Origin: Sphingobium bisphenolivorans
GTDB lineage: Bacteria > Pseudomonadota > Alphaproteobacteria > Sphingomonadales > Sphingomonadaceae
Reading direction: 5' to 3'
DNA: 64,000 bases
Assembly: GCF_000412635.1 (NCBI RefSeq)
Contig: NZ_ASTG01000005.1
Location: forward strand, 186,001 to 250,000
Shown here: positions 57,106-64,000 of the stretch, in pieces
How positions within the stretch are numbered: position 1 is the first letter of the stretch
How the letters are laid out: each line of letters opens with the position of its first letter
Notes under the pieces: generated by a model
Told to the model about the DNA's origin: nothing
What the model saw: only the letters and a program-made list of their open reading frames with translations
The model's database searches: none
Position numbers and translations under genes: made by a program

Positions 57106-58869
57106 ATGGATGCAATTATTTATATCCGCTGGTCATCGCTGGAGCAGACGAAGGGCGACAGCTACACTCGACAAATCAATCGCTGTTCGGCCTTTTGCGA
57201 GACAAACGGTTACAATGTCCTTGAAACGGTCGTTGATGAGGGCAGGAGCGCCTACACAGGCGAAAACATTCACACCGGCAATCTTGGCAAGCTCGTTGAG
57301 CGTTTCGAACGCAGAGAGGTTCCAGAGGGCACTATTGTGGTTGTCGAGCAGCTAGACCGTCTCACTCGGTTGCCTGCGCTTGAGGTCGTCGGCTGGCTGA
57401 CGAGGGTTTTCCCGACTGGCATAAGGTTCGTCACTGCTGACCGTGGCACGATGGTCAGCAGGGCTGCGATGGAAGCCGATCAACTCAGTTTCATGAGCCT
57501 GATCTTTGACAGTTTCCGAAGCCACGGCGAGTCGAAACGGAAAAGCGACCTGCTCCTCGATAGCTGGCAGAGTCGCCGCAATGATGTGGCAGAGGGTAGG
57601 AAGCGCAACATCACTGGAGTTTGCCCCGCGTGGTTGCGATGGGACAGAGAGGCAAACGAGTTCATCGCTATTAGTGATCCCGATCCCCGCCTCGACCGCA
57701 AGCTAATCGTTCAGCGCATCTTTGACGAACGTGACGCAGGCGTCGGACATGCCATCATCGCCCGCAAGCTGAACGAGGATGGCATTCCATCATGGGGCGT
57801 GGGCAAGCGCAAAGCTGACGGCTGGCACCCAAGCTACGTCTATAAGATTCTTCACAACCCTGCCGTCATCGGAGAATTTCAGCCACGCAGCAGGCGCAAG
57901 GGTGAGGTCACTGGCACTAAAATCGGCGAGCCCATACCTAACTATTACCCTCAGATAATCTCGCCAGCGCAGTTCGAGCGAGTGTCGGCCGCGAAGCAGG
58001 TCATGAACGTAGGGGGCGGGACGAAAGGTAGGGCGAACCTGCTGGCAGGGCTTGTCCATTGTGGCGCGTGTAACCAGCGCATGATTTACCTGAAGAAAGC
58101 CAACGCTGGCCGAGCCAGAACCAACCCGAAAACCGGCACCGTAACGGTGGACAAGAGCGAGGGTATCTACCTCAAATGCAGCGGCGCTCACCGGGGTCAC
58201 AGGTGCGATCATAAATCCAACTTCAACTACAACTGGATCGCCGATGCTGTGCTGGACAACCTGCTTAACTCCGCGCTCCGCGATAATCATTTCGAGCAGC
58301 GTAGCGCGATGGTCCAGGTTGCCGACCGGCTTGCCAGCGCAAGGCGCGAATTGGAACGCTTTGAAGCCCAAGCGCAGACGGCATTGGATATGACGCTCGA
58401 TCCAGCGTTCAAGCACGATCAGCGGATCAAGCAACGCTATGTCAATCTCGGCCGCCAGGCAGACCAGCAGCGCGAATTAGTCGATAAGCTGGACACGGAA
58501 CTTGCGGCATCCAAGGGACAGGTCAGCCCAGCTGAACACCTCAGCCGGGTCGCAAGCGTTCGGACATCTCTCGACAGCGAGGACGAGAAGATAAGGGCCG
58601 CTGCGCGGACAAAGGTAATGGACGCCCTACAAAGGTTGATCGACCGGATCACCTTCCAGCCTAATCGGACAGTTGAGGTGTCGGCGTTGGAAGGGAGCGT
58701 CGGTTGGCAGTTCGATGACAAGGGTAATATGATAAACCGCTTCGATTTGACCGTTGGCCTTCATGAAGAGCGGCTTCGTAATGGGATACTGCGTCGGGAC
58801 AATGTTGATCGGCAGGACATCGCTCAGCAGATTGAGGAAATGAAGAAGCGCAGGCTTGAAGCCCTGTAA
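57106..58869 (+). CDS. int: Large serine recombinase (prophage integrase)
   Basis: A 587-residue site-specific integrase. The resolvase-like domain carries the catalytic Ser10 in YIRWSSLEQ and the arginine motif EQLDRLTRLPA. The recombinase domain (ITGVCPAWLRWDRE to HPSYVYKILHNPAVIGEF), a zinc ribbon (HCGACNQRM, then LKCSGAHRGHRCDH) and a coiled coil (about residues 405-485) follow. Large serine integrases cut and rejoin attP and attB through a Ser-DNA link and need a separate directionality factor for excision. It starts 50 bases from the comM break, pointing into the element, as expected for a gene next to attL. Confidence 0.96.
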   Translation: MDAIIYIRWSSLEQTKGDSYTRQINRCSAFCETNGYNVLETVVDEGRSAYTGENIHTGNLGKLVERFERREVPEGTIVVVEQLDRLTRLPALEVVGWLTRVFPTGIRFVTADRGTMVSRAAMEADQLSFMSLIFDSFRSHGESKRKSDLLLDSWQSRRNDVAEGRKRNITGVCPAWLRWDREANEFIAISDPDPRLDRKLIVQRIFDERDAGVGHAIIARKLNEDGIPSWGVGKRKADGWHPSYVYKILHNPAVIGEFQPRSRRKGEVTGTKIGEPIPNYYPQIISPAQFERVSAAKQVMNVGGGTKGRANLLAGLVHCGACNQRMIYLKKANAGRARTNPKTGTVTVDKSEGIYLKCSGAHRGHRCDHKSNFNYNWIADAVLDNLLNSALRDNHFEQRSAMVQVADRLASARRELERFEAQAQTALDMTLDPAFKHDQRIKQRYVNLGRQADQQRELVDKLDTELAASKGQVSPAEHLSRVASVRTSLDSEDEKIRAAARTKVMDALQRLIDRITFQPNRTVEVSALEGSVGWQFDDKGNMINRFDLTVGLHEERLRNGILRRDNVDRQDIAQQIEEMKKRRLEAL

Positions 58870-58894
58870 AGCCCATGGAAGCCCTGGCGCAAAG

Positions 58895-58925
58895 AAAGCA
58901 CCTCGCACTACTTGAGGGCGCTTTT
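58895..58925 (+). terminator. Probable terminator after the integrase gene
   Basis: AAAGCACCTC (58895-58904) and GAGGGCGCTTTT (58914-58925) form an imperfect stem with one bulge, about 25 bases after the integrase stop. The T-rich sequence TTTTCCTTTTG follows. It would also serve the small minus-strand gene to its right. Confidence 0.6.
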
Positions 58926-58948
58926 CCTTTTGTATGGGCGCCTGAGGG

Positions 58949-59134
58949 TTAGCAGCGGGGCAATTGATAGCACTGTTGCCCTACATACAGATCGAAGCTG
59001 CTGGACTTGCGTTCGCAATAGATGCGCTGCCCCATAAAATCGAAGGCGAAAGCATCATCCCCATAGTCGGGGTGGCAATCGAGTGTGACTTCAACAAAGT
59101 TAGCAAGGGCTTCAAGGTCGATCTTCTGAAACAT
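58949..59134 (-). CDS. Small prophage protein, unknown
   Basis: A 61-residue acidic protein, MFQKIDLEALANFVEVTLDC to CYQLPRC. GGAG lies six bases before the ATG at 59134, which is why this start is preferred over a GTG four codons upstream. Composition is balanced and includes three Cys and several Asp and Tyr. No family is recognised. It is convergent with the integrase; its position next to the integrase would suit an excision factor, but nothing in the sequence shows this. Confidence 0.5.
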   Translation of the reverse strand: MFQKIDLEALANFVEVTLDCHPDYGDDAFAFDFMGQRIYCERKSSSFDLYVGQQCYQLPRC

Positions 59135-59321
59135 CGGGCACTCCACATATTGCGTCGTGCCAGAACAGCTAATGTCACTCCGATCAGAAAGTCATCCACT
59201 TTCTAGGCAAGTTCTACTCTTTTTCTCCTCGCTCATAGGAAACTGAATTTCTGCTATTGCTCTTTAGGACAACTGGCGCTTGTTACCCGTAGGCACATCA
59301 ACCAGAAAGGAAGTGCCTACT

Positions 59322-59678
59322 ATGGAATGGACAGATCGTATCCGCCCCGCTGACCTACAACAGCTAATCATCAATTGGGAAACTCAGCAGCAGGTCAAAG
59401 GCACAAGCAAAGAGTTGGACTTCATGCCGCCGGTGAAGCTGTTTGCTCCGGCAGGGGGCATGACATGGCTGATTTCCGAATGTGACAATGACGGGCTGGC
59501 GTTCGGGTTAGCAGACCTCGGCTTTGAAGCGCCGGAAATGGGCTATATCAGCCTGCCTGAAATACTCGGCGTGCGGATCGGCCACCTCTTCATCGAGCAG
59601 GATTTGTATTTCAAACCCGCAAAGACACTGACCGAATATGCAGATGAAGCGCGCCAGAAGGGACACATAGTCGCGTAG
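59322..59678 (+). CDS. DUF2958-like protein
   Basis: A 118-residue soluble protein. The layout PPVKLFAPAGGMTWLISECD, then GLAFGLADLGFEAPEMGYIS and the end GHLFIEQDLYFKPAKTLTEY is the pattern of DUF2958, a family found on plasmids, integrative elements and phages with unknown function. The ATG at 59322 follows a good Shine-Dalgarno AAAGGAAG. An upstream in-frame start adds unconserved residues. Confidence 0.8.
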   Translation: MEWTDRIRPADLQQLIINWETQQQVKGTSKELDFMPPVKLFAPAGGMTWLISECDNDGLAFGLADLGFEAPEMGYISLPEILGVRIGHLFIEQDLYFKPAKTLTEYADEARQKGHIVA

Positions 59679-59739
59679 CTAAATAGAAGGCAACCAGAGA
59701 GGTTAGCGCGTAGCGTTTCTGAGTTGCTCCTTATTACGG

Positions 59740-59770
59740 AAAAGCCCTAGTGACCAGCACTAGGGCTTTT
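59740..59770. terminator. Bidirectional terminator
   Basis: Arms AAAAGCCCTAGTG and CACTAGGGCTTTT form a perfect 13-bp stem with the loop ACCAG, with A and T runs at the two ends. It lies between the convergent DUF2958 gene (plus) and the 59779-60309 gene (minus) and can end transcription from both. Confidence 0.92.
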
Positions 59771-59778
59771 CTTATGCC

Positions 59779-60309
59779 TCACTTGCCGGGGCGCTTATAC
59801 GCGATAGCCGCATCGATAGCGGCTTTGTCCACGCCTTCCGCGGTCAACTGCTTGCGGATTTCAGCATCCGACTTGCCACCCCTGCGGAACCCGCCGACGC
59901 GAATGTTGAGACGGCTTGCTTCACTGACGTTGCGCTCACGCTTTGGCGCAGCAGCGGGCTTCGCAGGGGAAGCAGCGCCAGCAGTGAATACATTGTCAAA
60001 CTCACCGGCGTTAGTGGCTTCAATGAGGGCCGCAAGGAACGGCTCGAACTGGCTCTCAGGAATGTAGTTGGTCGTCGAACCATTGATGGTCAGGTCCACG
60101 CCTTTTACGGCAGCTTTGAACTCAACCACGCCGTTCTTTTTTGTGAAGAGCTTTGGCCCCTTCACCGCACCATTGCTGCTGAATTGCGCGCGAGCAGCCT
60201 CGAGGCGACCGACGAGCCGTGCGCGATCCTTCGCAACATCATAGGGCTTGGCATCGAACTCAGCCTTCAATGAGTTATCGATGAACTTTGATAGGTCAAT
60301 CTTGGCCAC
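59779..60309 (-). CDS. Unrecognised prophage protein with basic C-terminal domain
   Basis: A 176-residue protein beginning at GTG (VAKIDLSKFIDNSLKAEFDA), chosen because AAGGAGG lies five bases upstream. Residues 1-50 are helical and charged. Residues 60-115 are a small mixed domain (FKAAVKGVDLTINGSTTNYI, then PESQFEPFLAALIEATNAGE). An alanine/proline linker leads to a basic end (LNIRVGGFRRGGKSDAEIRK) with a helix rich in Asp and Ala. The end looks suited to nucleic-acid binding. No family is recognised. It follows the 60414-60815 gene and probably shares its transcript. Confidence 0.65.
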   Translation of the reverse strand: MAKIDLSKFIDNSLKAEFDAKPYDVAKDRARLVGRLEAARAQFSSNGAVKGPKLFTKKNGVVEFKAAVKGVDLTINGSTTNYIPESQFEPFLAALIEATNAGEFDNVFTAGAASPAKPAAAPKRERNVSEASRLNIRVGGFRRGGKSDAEIRKQLTAEGVDKAAIDAAIAYKRPGK

Positions 60310-60413
60310 ATGCGCCTCCTTATATGTGGCGCACTGACTGCCTGACACAGATCAACAAGTCAATAAGAAGGGGCCGACAAGCGACCCCTTCGGATAGCAA
60401 CATAGGTAAGCTG

Positions 60414-60815
60414 TCAGCTGGTCTTCTGCCCCTTCTTTGCTGCCCGCGTCTCACGCATCTTATCCGTCCGAGTAGCCCGAGCCTTCTCAAGTTCGGCCAG
60501 CTGATCATCGAACTTACCCTTCGCGATCTCATCCGAGAAGTAGTTCAGGGCGTCGGAGAAGCTCTTTGTTTCAACGGCCAGCTGCGTTTCCTGTCCGCGC
60601 AGCTTGAGAGCCGTGTTACCGTAACGGATCGAAAATGCCGTATCCGACACACCACTCCTGAACCAGCGCCGACCCTCAACTTTCGGATCAGCAAGCAGCT
60701 TCAACTGCTGCTTGATCCCTTCAAGCACAACGTCCCGCGCAGTGCGCTTGCCGGTAGCACCAAGGTCAGCAACAGCGGAAACCGACTTCAGCGCATTGGG
60801 GTTAAAAGCAGCCAT
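60414..60815 (-). CDS. Unrecognised prophage protein, partner of the gene at 59779
   Basis: A 133-residue basic protein starting MAAFNPNALKSVSAVADLGA. A region of strands (GRRWFRSGVSDTAFSIRYGN, TALKLRGQETQLAVETK) is followed by a charged helix (FDDQLAELEKARATRTDKMR) and a lysine-rich end. The frame is open further upstream but without conserved-looking sequence, so the ATG at 60815 is used. It lies 104 bases upstream of the 59779-60309 gene on the same strand, against the direction of the structural genes. No family is recognised. Confidence 0.62.
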   Translation of the reverse strand: MAAFNPNALKSVSAVADLGATGKRTARDVVLEGIKQQLKLLADPKVEGRRWFRSGVSDTAFSIRYGNTALKLRGQETQLAVETKSFSDALNYFSDEIAKGKFDDQLAELEKARATRTDKMRETRAAKKGQKTS

Positions 60816-60983
60816 AGATTTACTCCGATCTTCGTAAGCAACAGCGCCTACTCCAATCGTATGCTGTCGACTGACCAGATAATCATCCACTCTTTGGCGT
60901 TGACATGATGGAGAACAGGACAACGAGCTTGTGGCAACAGGAGGAAGCTGTCAGGATTATCGATCTAAAAAAGGAGGGACGTA

Positions 60984-61220
60984 ATGGAGTTGCCATCTGG
61001 CCCAGGTGTTTCGGTCCGTGATCGCGTATTGGCTGCAATCCGGCAGCACCCAGAAATCACTGAGATCGAAATCGAAGAGGCTGTGAGCCCCTCGCGTGGG
61101 CGCGATCGTGATCTAAATCGGTGCCTTCTTGAACTGCTCGCGATGCAGCAGGTCGAACGACATGGTAATGGTGGACCGGCTGATCCTTATCGTTACAGGA
61201 TTAAGCAACCTAACAGCTAA
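60984..61220 (+). CDS. Small winged-helix-like prophage protein
   Basis: A 78-residue protein. An excellent ribosome binding site (AAGGAGGGA) precedes the ATG. The sequence RDRVLAAIRQHPEITEIEIE, then LNRCLLELLAMQQVERHGNG and the end DPYRYRI has the helix spacing and terminal strands of a small winged-helix DNA-binding domain. A regulatory role is possible but not shown. It reads toward the HNH and terminase genes. Confidence 0.6.
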   Translation: MELPSGPGVSVRDRVLAAIRQHPEITEIEIEEAVSPSRGRDRDLNRCLLELLAMQQVERHGNGGPADPYRYRIKQPNS

Positions 61221-61307
61221 CAAAGGAGCATCTACTCCCACCGGGATAATCTAGCAGAGAAGCAGGCGCGATAACTACATGGAGCAACAACAAGCAGAGG
61301 CAGCGCC

Positions 61308-61604
61308 GTGCCCTTCACCCCGCAGAACTTTTCCCATGGTGGGAAAAAACTAAAGCCCGTCAGAGCCGATCAGTATGTCTATGATTATAACTGGCGGAAG
61401 GTAAGGGGCAGACGATTGGCGGAAGAGCCGTTATGCCGAGCATGTCAGCAAGATGGACACATCACACCCGCGACGCAGGTGGACCACATTATGCCAAGGG
61501 CAGACGGCGGCAAGGACGTTTACGAGAATACGCAGAGCTTATGCGGTCCATGCCATGCGGCCAAGACGGCAGAAGAGAACAGGCGACGCTTTAGCCTGCT
61601 CTAG
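61308..61604 (+). CDS. HNH endonuclease
   Basis: A 98-residue phage-type HNH nuclease starting at GTG. The zinc cysteines in PLCRACQQDG and SLCGPCHAAKT surround the active-site sequence ATQVDHIMPRADGG, with the catalytic His, followed by YENTQSLC. In HK97-like phages an HNH protein next to the terminase genes is needed for DNA packaging and cleavage at cos sites. The same role is likely here, although the Abi-alpha-like gene has come in between. Confidence 0.9.
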   Translation: MPFTPQNFSHGGKKLKPVRADQYVYDYNWRKVRGRRLAEEPLCRACQQDGHITPATQVDHIMPRADGGKDVYENTQSLCGPCHAAKTAEENRRRFSLL

Positions 61605-61628
61605 TCCTCATCGCCTTTATGCAAGGGG

Positions 61629-61654
61629 GGGGTTATTTTTGTGAGAGTAACCCC
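61629..61654. terminator. Hairpin after the HNH gene
   Basis: Arms GGGGTTA and TAACCCC form a 7-bp stem with a T-rich 12-base loop, about 25 bases after the HNH stop. It lies between the convergent HNH and Abi-alpha-like genes. A clean U run is missing, so it may be weak. Confidence 0.5.
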
Positions 61655-61724
61655 ATATAGCAACAACGCCCCAACACAAAAGATGCCAGTGCGAATTAAA
61701 CAGTTCGGGGTCCAATTCGGAGGA

Positions 61725-62435
61725 TCAGGCGAGCAGAGCCTTCCTTAATGACAGGCCAGTAAAGGTCGAGACGATTTCGACTGTGACTTCCAGTTCATCA
61801 CCTCCTCCGTATGATGGGAATATCACACCGGAGGACGTATCAGTCTGATAATTACCGAAGACGCGAGCTACGGCGTCTGGAGAAATGAACGTCCGCTTGT
61901 CCAGCACCCCGAGGGCAAGAAGGTGCTCGACTGATTGCCACGCCTTTTCTCCATGCTGTTCCTTAAGCGTCCTGTATAATTTCCACTCTTCGATCGTGAT
62001 TTCTATTATCTCTCCATCCTTGGCCAGATCATATTTCGCCACATCACCATTATAAAATAAGTTCATCACCTTAGCGTCAAGCGGCACAAGTCGGGACACG
62101 ATTTCTAAGTGGCGACGGTCTGCCGAATCTGGATCACCAGTGGCGGTGTTGGCGAGCAGCCGCGCAAAGAGTTCCTGAATTTCTGGCTCGTCCTGTTTTG
62201 TGGCCTCTTCGAACCAGTCAAACGCATATCGTTCGGGGATGAGGCCCGCCTTCAGTTCCAGTCCCCTGCGCTTCAGTTCAGCATTAAGCTTCTCCTGAAG
62301 TTTCGCAGCATTGGCTATCCGCCAAGCCGCTACGCGGTCCCCAATTACGGCCTGCCAAGTGTCGCTGAGCGTATTCGCAATTGGTCTCGCTGCTGCCGCG
62401 ACCGGTGCCATGATTGTCTTTGGATCGATCCCCAC
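61725..62435 (-). CDS. Abi-alpha-like (DUF4393) protein, possible phage-defence cargo
   Basis: A 236-residue protein on the strand opposite to its neighbours. The N-terminus has a small hydrophobic/helical part (MAPVAAAARPIANTLSDTWQ), then a charged helix (RIANAAKLQEKLNAELKRRG) and the conserved-looking core DEPEIQELFARLLANTATGD followed by LEIVSRLVPLDAKVMNLFYN. The E-L-x-x-L-x-A-x-L-L-A-N and L-x-P-L-D-A-K-V patterns are those of the Abi-alpha/DUF4393 family, linked by annotation to abortive infection. Its reversed orientation inside the packaging module is that of a moron (cargo) gene. A defence function is inference. Confidence 0.68.
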   Translation of the reverse strand: MGIDPKTIMAPVAAAARPIANTLSDTWQAVIGDRVAAWRIANAAKLQEKLNAELKRRGLELKAGLIPERYAFDWFEEATKQDEPEIQELFARLLANTATGDPDSADRRHLEIVSRLVPLDAKVMNLFYNGDVAKYDLAKDGEIIEITIEEWKLYRTLKEQHGEKAWQSVEHLLALGVLDKRTFISPDAVARVFGNYQTDTSSGVIFPSYGGGDELEVTVEIVSTFTGLSLRKALLA

Positions 62436-62487
62436 GCTCTATGTTCCTGCTCGCCTTGATTGATCTTTAGGTCTGCTAAATACCTCA

Positions 62488-62895
62488 ATGAAGCGCGGAC
62501 CCAAGAAGAAAAGCATCGAAGAGAAGCAGGCTGTCGGCTCCTATCGTCCATGTCGTGACGATCCCAACATCATCATCCCGACGAGCGCAGCGCCGCCCGT
62601 CATGCCGGATTACCTCAGTGCCGAAGCGCAAGCTGTGTGGCATGAGGAACTGGATCGCGTCACTCAGAGTGGAACATCGGCCCTCGATAGCAGCCTGTTT
62701 GCCGACTATTGCTGCCTTGCTGCCATTGTCCGTGAGGCATTCAGGACAGGCGAAGTGCCGAAGGGCAATCAGCTTGTCGAACTCAGGAAGCAGCGAGAGC
62801 TATTAGGCATCGGCGGCGCGCCATCGCGAGCGCAGCGCGGTAAGGTAGCCGAACCCGATCAGTCCAATCCCTTCGCGAGCCTGCTCGGTGAATAA
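62488..62895 (+). CDS. terS: Terminase small subunit (P27-type)
   Basis: A 135-residue protein. The start MKRGPKKKSIEEKQAVGSYR, MPDYLSAEAQAVWHEELDRV and the motif FADYCCLAAIVREA, with the end PSRAQRGKVAEPDQSNPFAS, match the phage P27-type small terminase subunit. This subunit recognises phage DNA and feeds the large subunit. It lies three bases before the large subunit gene. Confidence 0.88.
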   Translation: MKRGPKKKSIEEKQAVGSYRPCRDDPNIIIPTSAAPPVMPDYLSAEAQAVWHEELDRVTQSGTSALDSSLFADYCCLAAIVREAFRTGEVPKGNQLVELRKQRELLGIGGAPSRAQRGKVAEPDQSNPFASLLGE

Positions 62896-62898
62896 CCC

Positions 62899-64000
62899 AT
62901 GTGGCTTGAGGGCGATGGGCCGTTTTCGCGCAAGGCCGTAGAATATGCAGAGCAGGTAGCGTCTGGCTCAGCCCCGGCCTGTCAGCAAATCCAGCAAGCC
63001 TGCCAACGTTTTCTCGATGACATTGACGGCGACGAATGGGAGTTCAAGCCCAAGGCCGTCGAGCGCGTCTGCAATTTCATCCAGCTTCTTCCCCACAGCA
63101 AGGGCCAGTGGGCCAGCAAGCGCGAGACGATCAGGCTGGAGCCGTGGCAGGTATGGGTGCTGGCCGGGATCTTCGGTTTCGTCCACCCTGATACCCAGCT
63201 TCGCAAAGTCACAGAGGCTTTGCTGCTCATCCCGCGTAAGAACGGCAAGTCCACATTCGCCGCTGGCATCGCAACCTACATGGCCTTCCTCGACAAGGAG
63301 GCAGGTGCGGAAGTCTGGATCGGTGCGAACAGCAAGGATCAGGCCGACGCCTGCTTTGAACCGGCTCGTCAGATGGTGCTGCGCTCTCCACAATTAGTGG
63401 AGGCAGCTGGCATCGAGGTTCATGCCAAGTCGATATTCAGCCCCGGCACGGGATCGTTCATCCGTTCGATGATCGGCAAGCCCGGTGATGGCTCGAACCC
63501 GCATTGCGCGATCTTGGACGAGGCGCACGAGAACGACAGCAGCGAACAATACGACACGATGAAAACGGGCATGGGGTCGCGCACCCAGCCCTTGCTGCTC
63601 ACCATCACCACGGCGGGCTTCAACGTCGCCGGTCCATGTCGCCAGCTACAGGTCGATGCAGAGAATGTCCTGGCGGGCATCGTGACCACCCCGACGCTGT
63701 TCGCGGCGATCTTCACCATCGACAAGGAGGACGACTGGACGGATTTCGAGGTCTGGAAAAAGGCCAATCCCAATTACGGCGTCAGCATTCAGGAAAATTA
63801 CCTCCGCAACCAGTATGAGGAAGCTCTCAACAAACCGGCCAAGAAGGCTGCGCTGCTCACCAAGCACCTCAATGTTTGGGAAAACAGCACCAGCGGATGG
63901 CTGGATCAGCGCGCATGGGCCGCTTGCTCTTCTGACAAGACGCTGGCCGAACTCACCGGCAAGCCTGCATTCGCAGCCTATGACGTTTCCACCCAGACCG
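62899..64000 (+). CDS. terL: Terminase large subunit, 3' end outside the window
   Basis: At least 367 codons, open through the right edge. It starts MWLEGDGPFSRKAVEYAEQV three bases after terS. The ATPase has a Walker A-like LLLIPRKNGKSTFAAG (about residue 112) and Walker B HCAILDEAHEND (about residue 200), followed by the coupling motif TITTAGF. This is the HK97-like large terminase family, the motor that packages and cuts phage DNA. The nuclease domain has not yet been reached. It proves that the element carries a tailed-phage packaging module. Confidence 0.94.
   Translation, partial: MWLEGDGPFSRKAVEYAEQVASGSAPACQQIQQACQRFLDDIDGDEWEFKPKAVERVCNFIQLLPHSKGQWASKRETIRLEPWQVWVLAGIFGFVHPDTQLRKVTEALLLIPRKNGKSTFAAGIATYMAFLDKEAGAEVWIGANSKDQADACFEPARQMVLRSPQLVEAAGIEVHAKSIFSPGTGSFIRSMIGKPGDGSNPHCAILDEAHENDSSEQYDTMKTGMGSRTQPLLLTITTAGFNVAGPCRQLQVDAENVLAGIVTTPTLFAAIFTIDKEDDWTDFEVWKKANPNYGVSIQENYLRNQYEEALNKPAKKAALLTKHLNVWENSTSGWLDQRAWAACSSDKTLAELTGKPAFAAYDVSTQT

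Noticed and set aside
57061..64000. Prophage as a conjugative element or plasmid integrant because of DUF2958
   Set aside because: DUF2958 also occurs on plasmids, but HNH and both terminase subunits show a tailed-phage packaging module; no relaxase or type IV secretion gene is visible in this part.

Overview
The window looks like a piece of chromosome from a GC-rich alphaproteobacterium of the sphingomonad group (Sphingobium, Sphingomonas or Novosphingobium type). This rests on the imuA-imuB-dnaE2 cassette with GTTC-N7-GTTC SOS boxes, a CckA hybrid kinase, the TonB-dependent receptor style, a CsgG/HfaB-type protein common in sphingomonads, and ribosomal proteins with arginine/glycine-rich extensions. 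The genus cannot be settled from this sequence alone.

Layout. 1-4.8 kb: the end of an EnvC-like LytM protein, a proline iminopeptidase, a TonB-dependent receptor and a frameshifted CheY/CheB-type receiver. 4.9-12.7 kb: an SOS module on the minus strand (imuA, imuB, dnaE2) and recA, each preceded by a LexA-type box, separated by about 0.6 kb of palindromic intergenic repeats. 12.7-17.6 kb: a minus-strand group with a lone receiver, cckA, a DUF2062 membrane protein, smpB and dapA. 17.7-34.6 kb: housekeeping and envelope genes (lytic transglycosylase, greB-like, soluble CBS/MCP receptor, ppk2, aspS, rnd, lepA, CsgG-like, two multi-pass membrane proteins, DUF1993, SRPBCC).

34.6-51.6 kb is one long minus-strand ribosomal locus. 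In transcription order it reads rpsL-rpsG-fusA-tuf, a strong terminator, the S10 operon (rpsJ to rpsQ), the spc operon (rplN to rplO), secY and adk. Several spacers inside it are unusually long and carry strong hairpins. rpmD (59 codons) is present; rpsM, rpsK, rpoA and rplQ do not follow adk. S12 has arginine at the position of E. coli Lys87.

52-57 kb holds a membrane-bound GGDEF/EAL protein, an M23 peptidase and comM. comM is cut at its 5' end by an integrated element that runs from about 57.06 kb past the right edge. The element carries a large serine integrase, several unrecognised small genes, a DUF2958 protein, an HNH endonuclease, an Abi-alpha-like gene on the opposite strand, and the small and large terminase subunits. 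It is visibly poorer in GC than its surroundings and looks like a tailed-phage prophage whose left attachment junction lies in comM.

The most interesting items are the prophage-comM junction with a near-perfect dyad directly over the integrase ribosome binding site, the Abi-alpha-like cargo gene between HNH and terminase, the S12 Lys-to-Arg position, the structured non-coding spacers in the ribosomal operons, and the paired LexA boxes with extra half-sites. No CRISPR array, tRNA or rRNA gene was seen.
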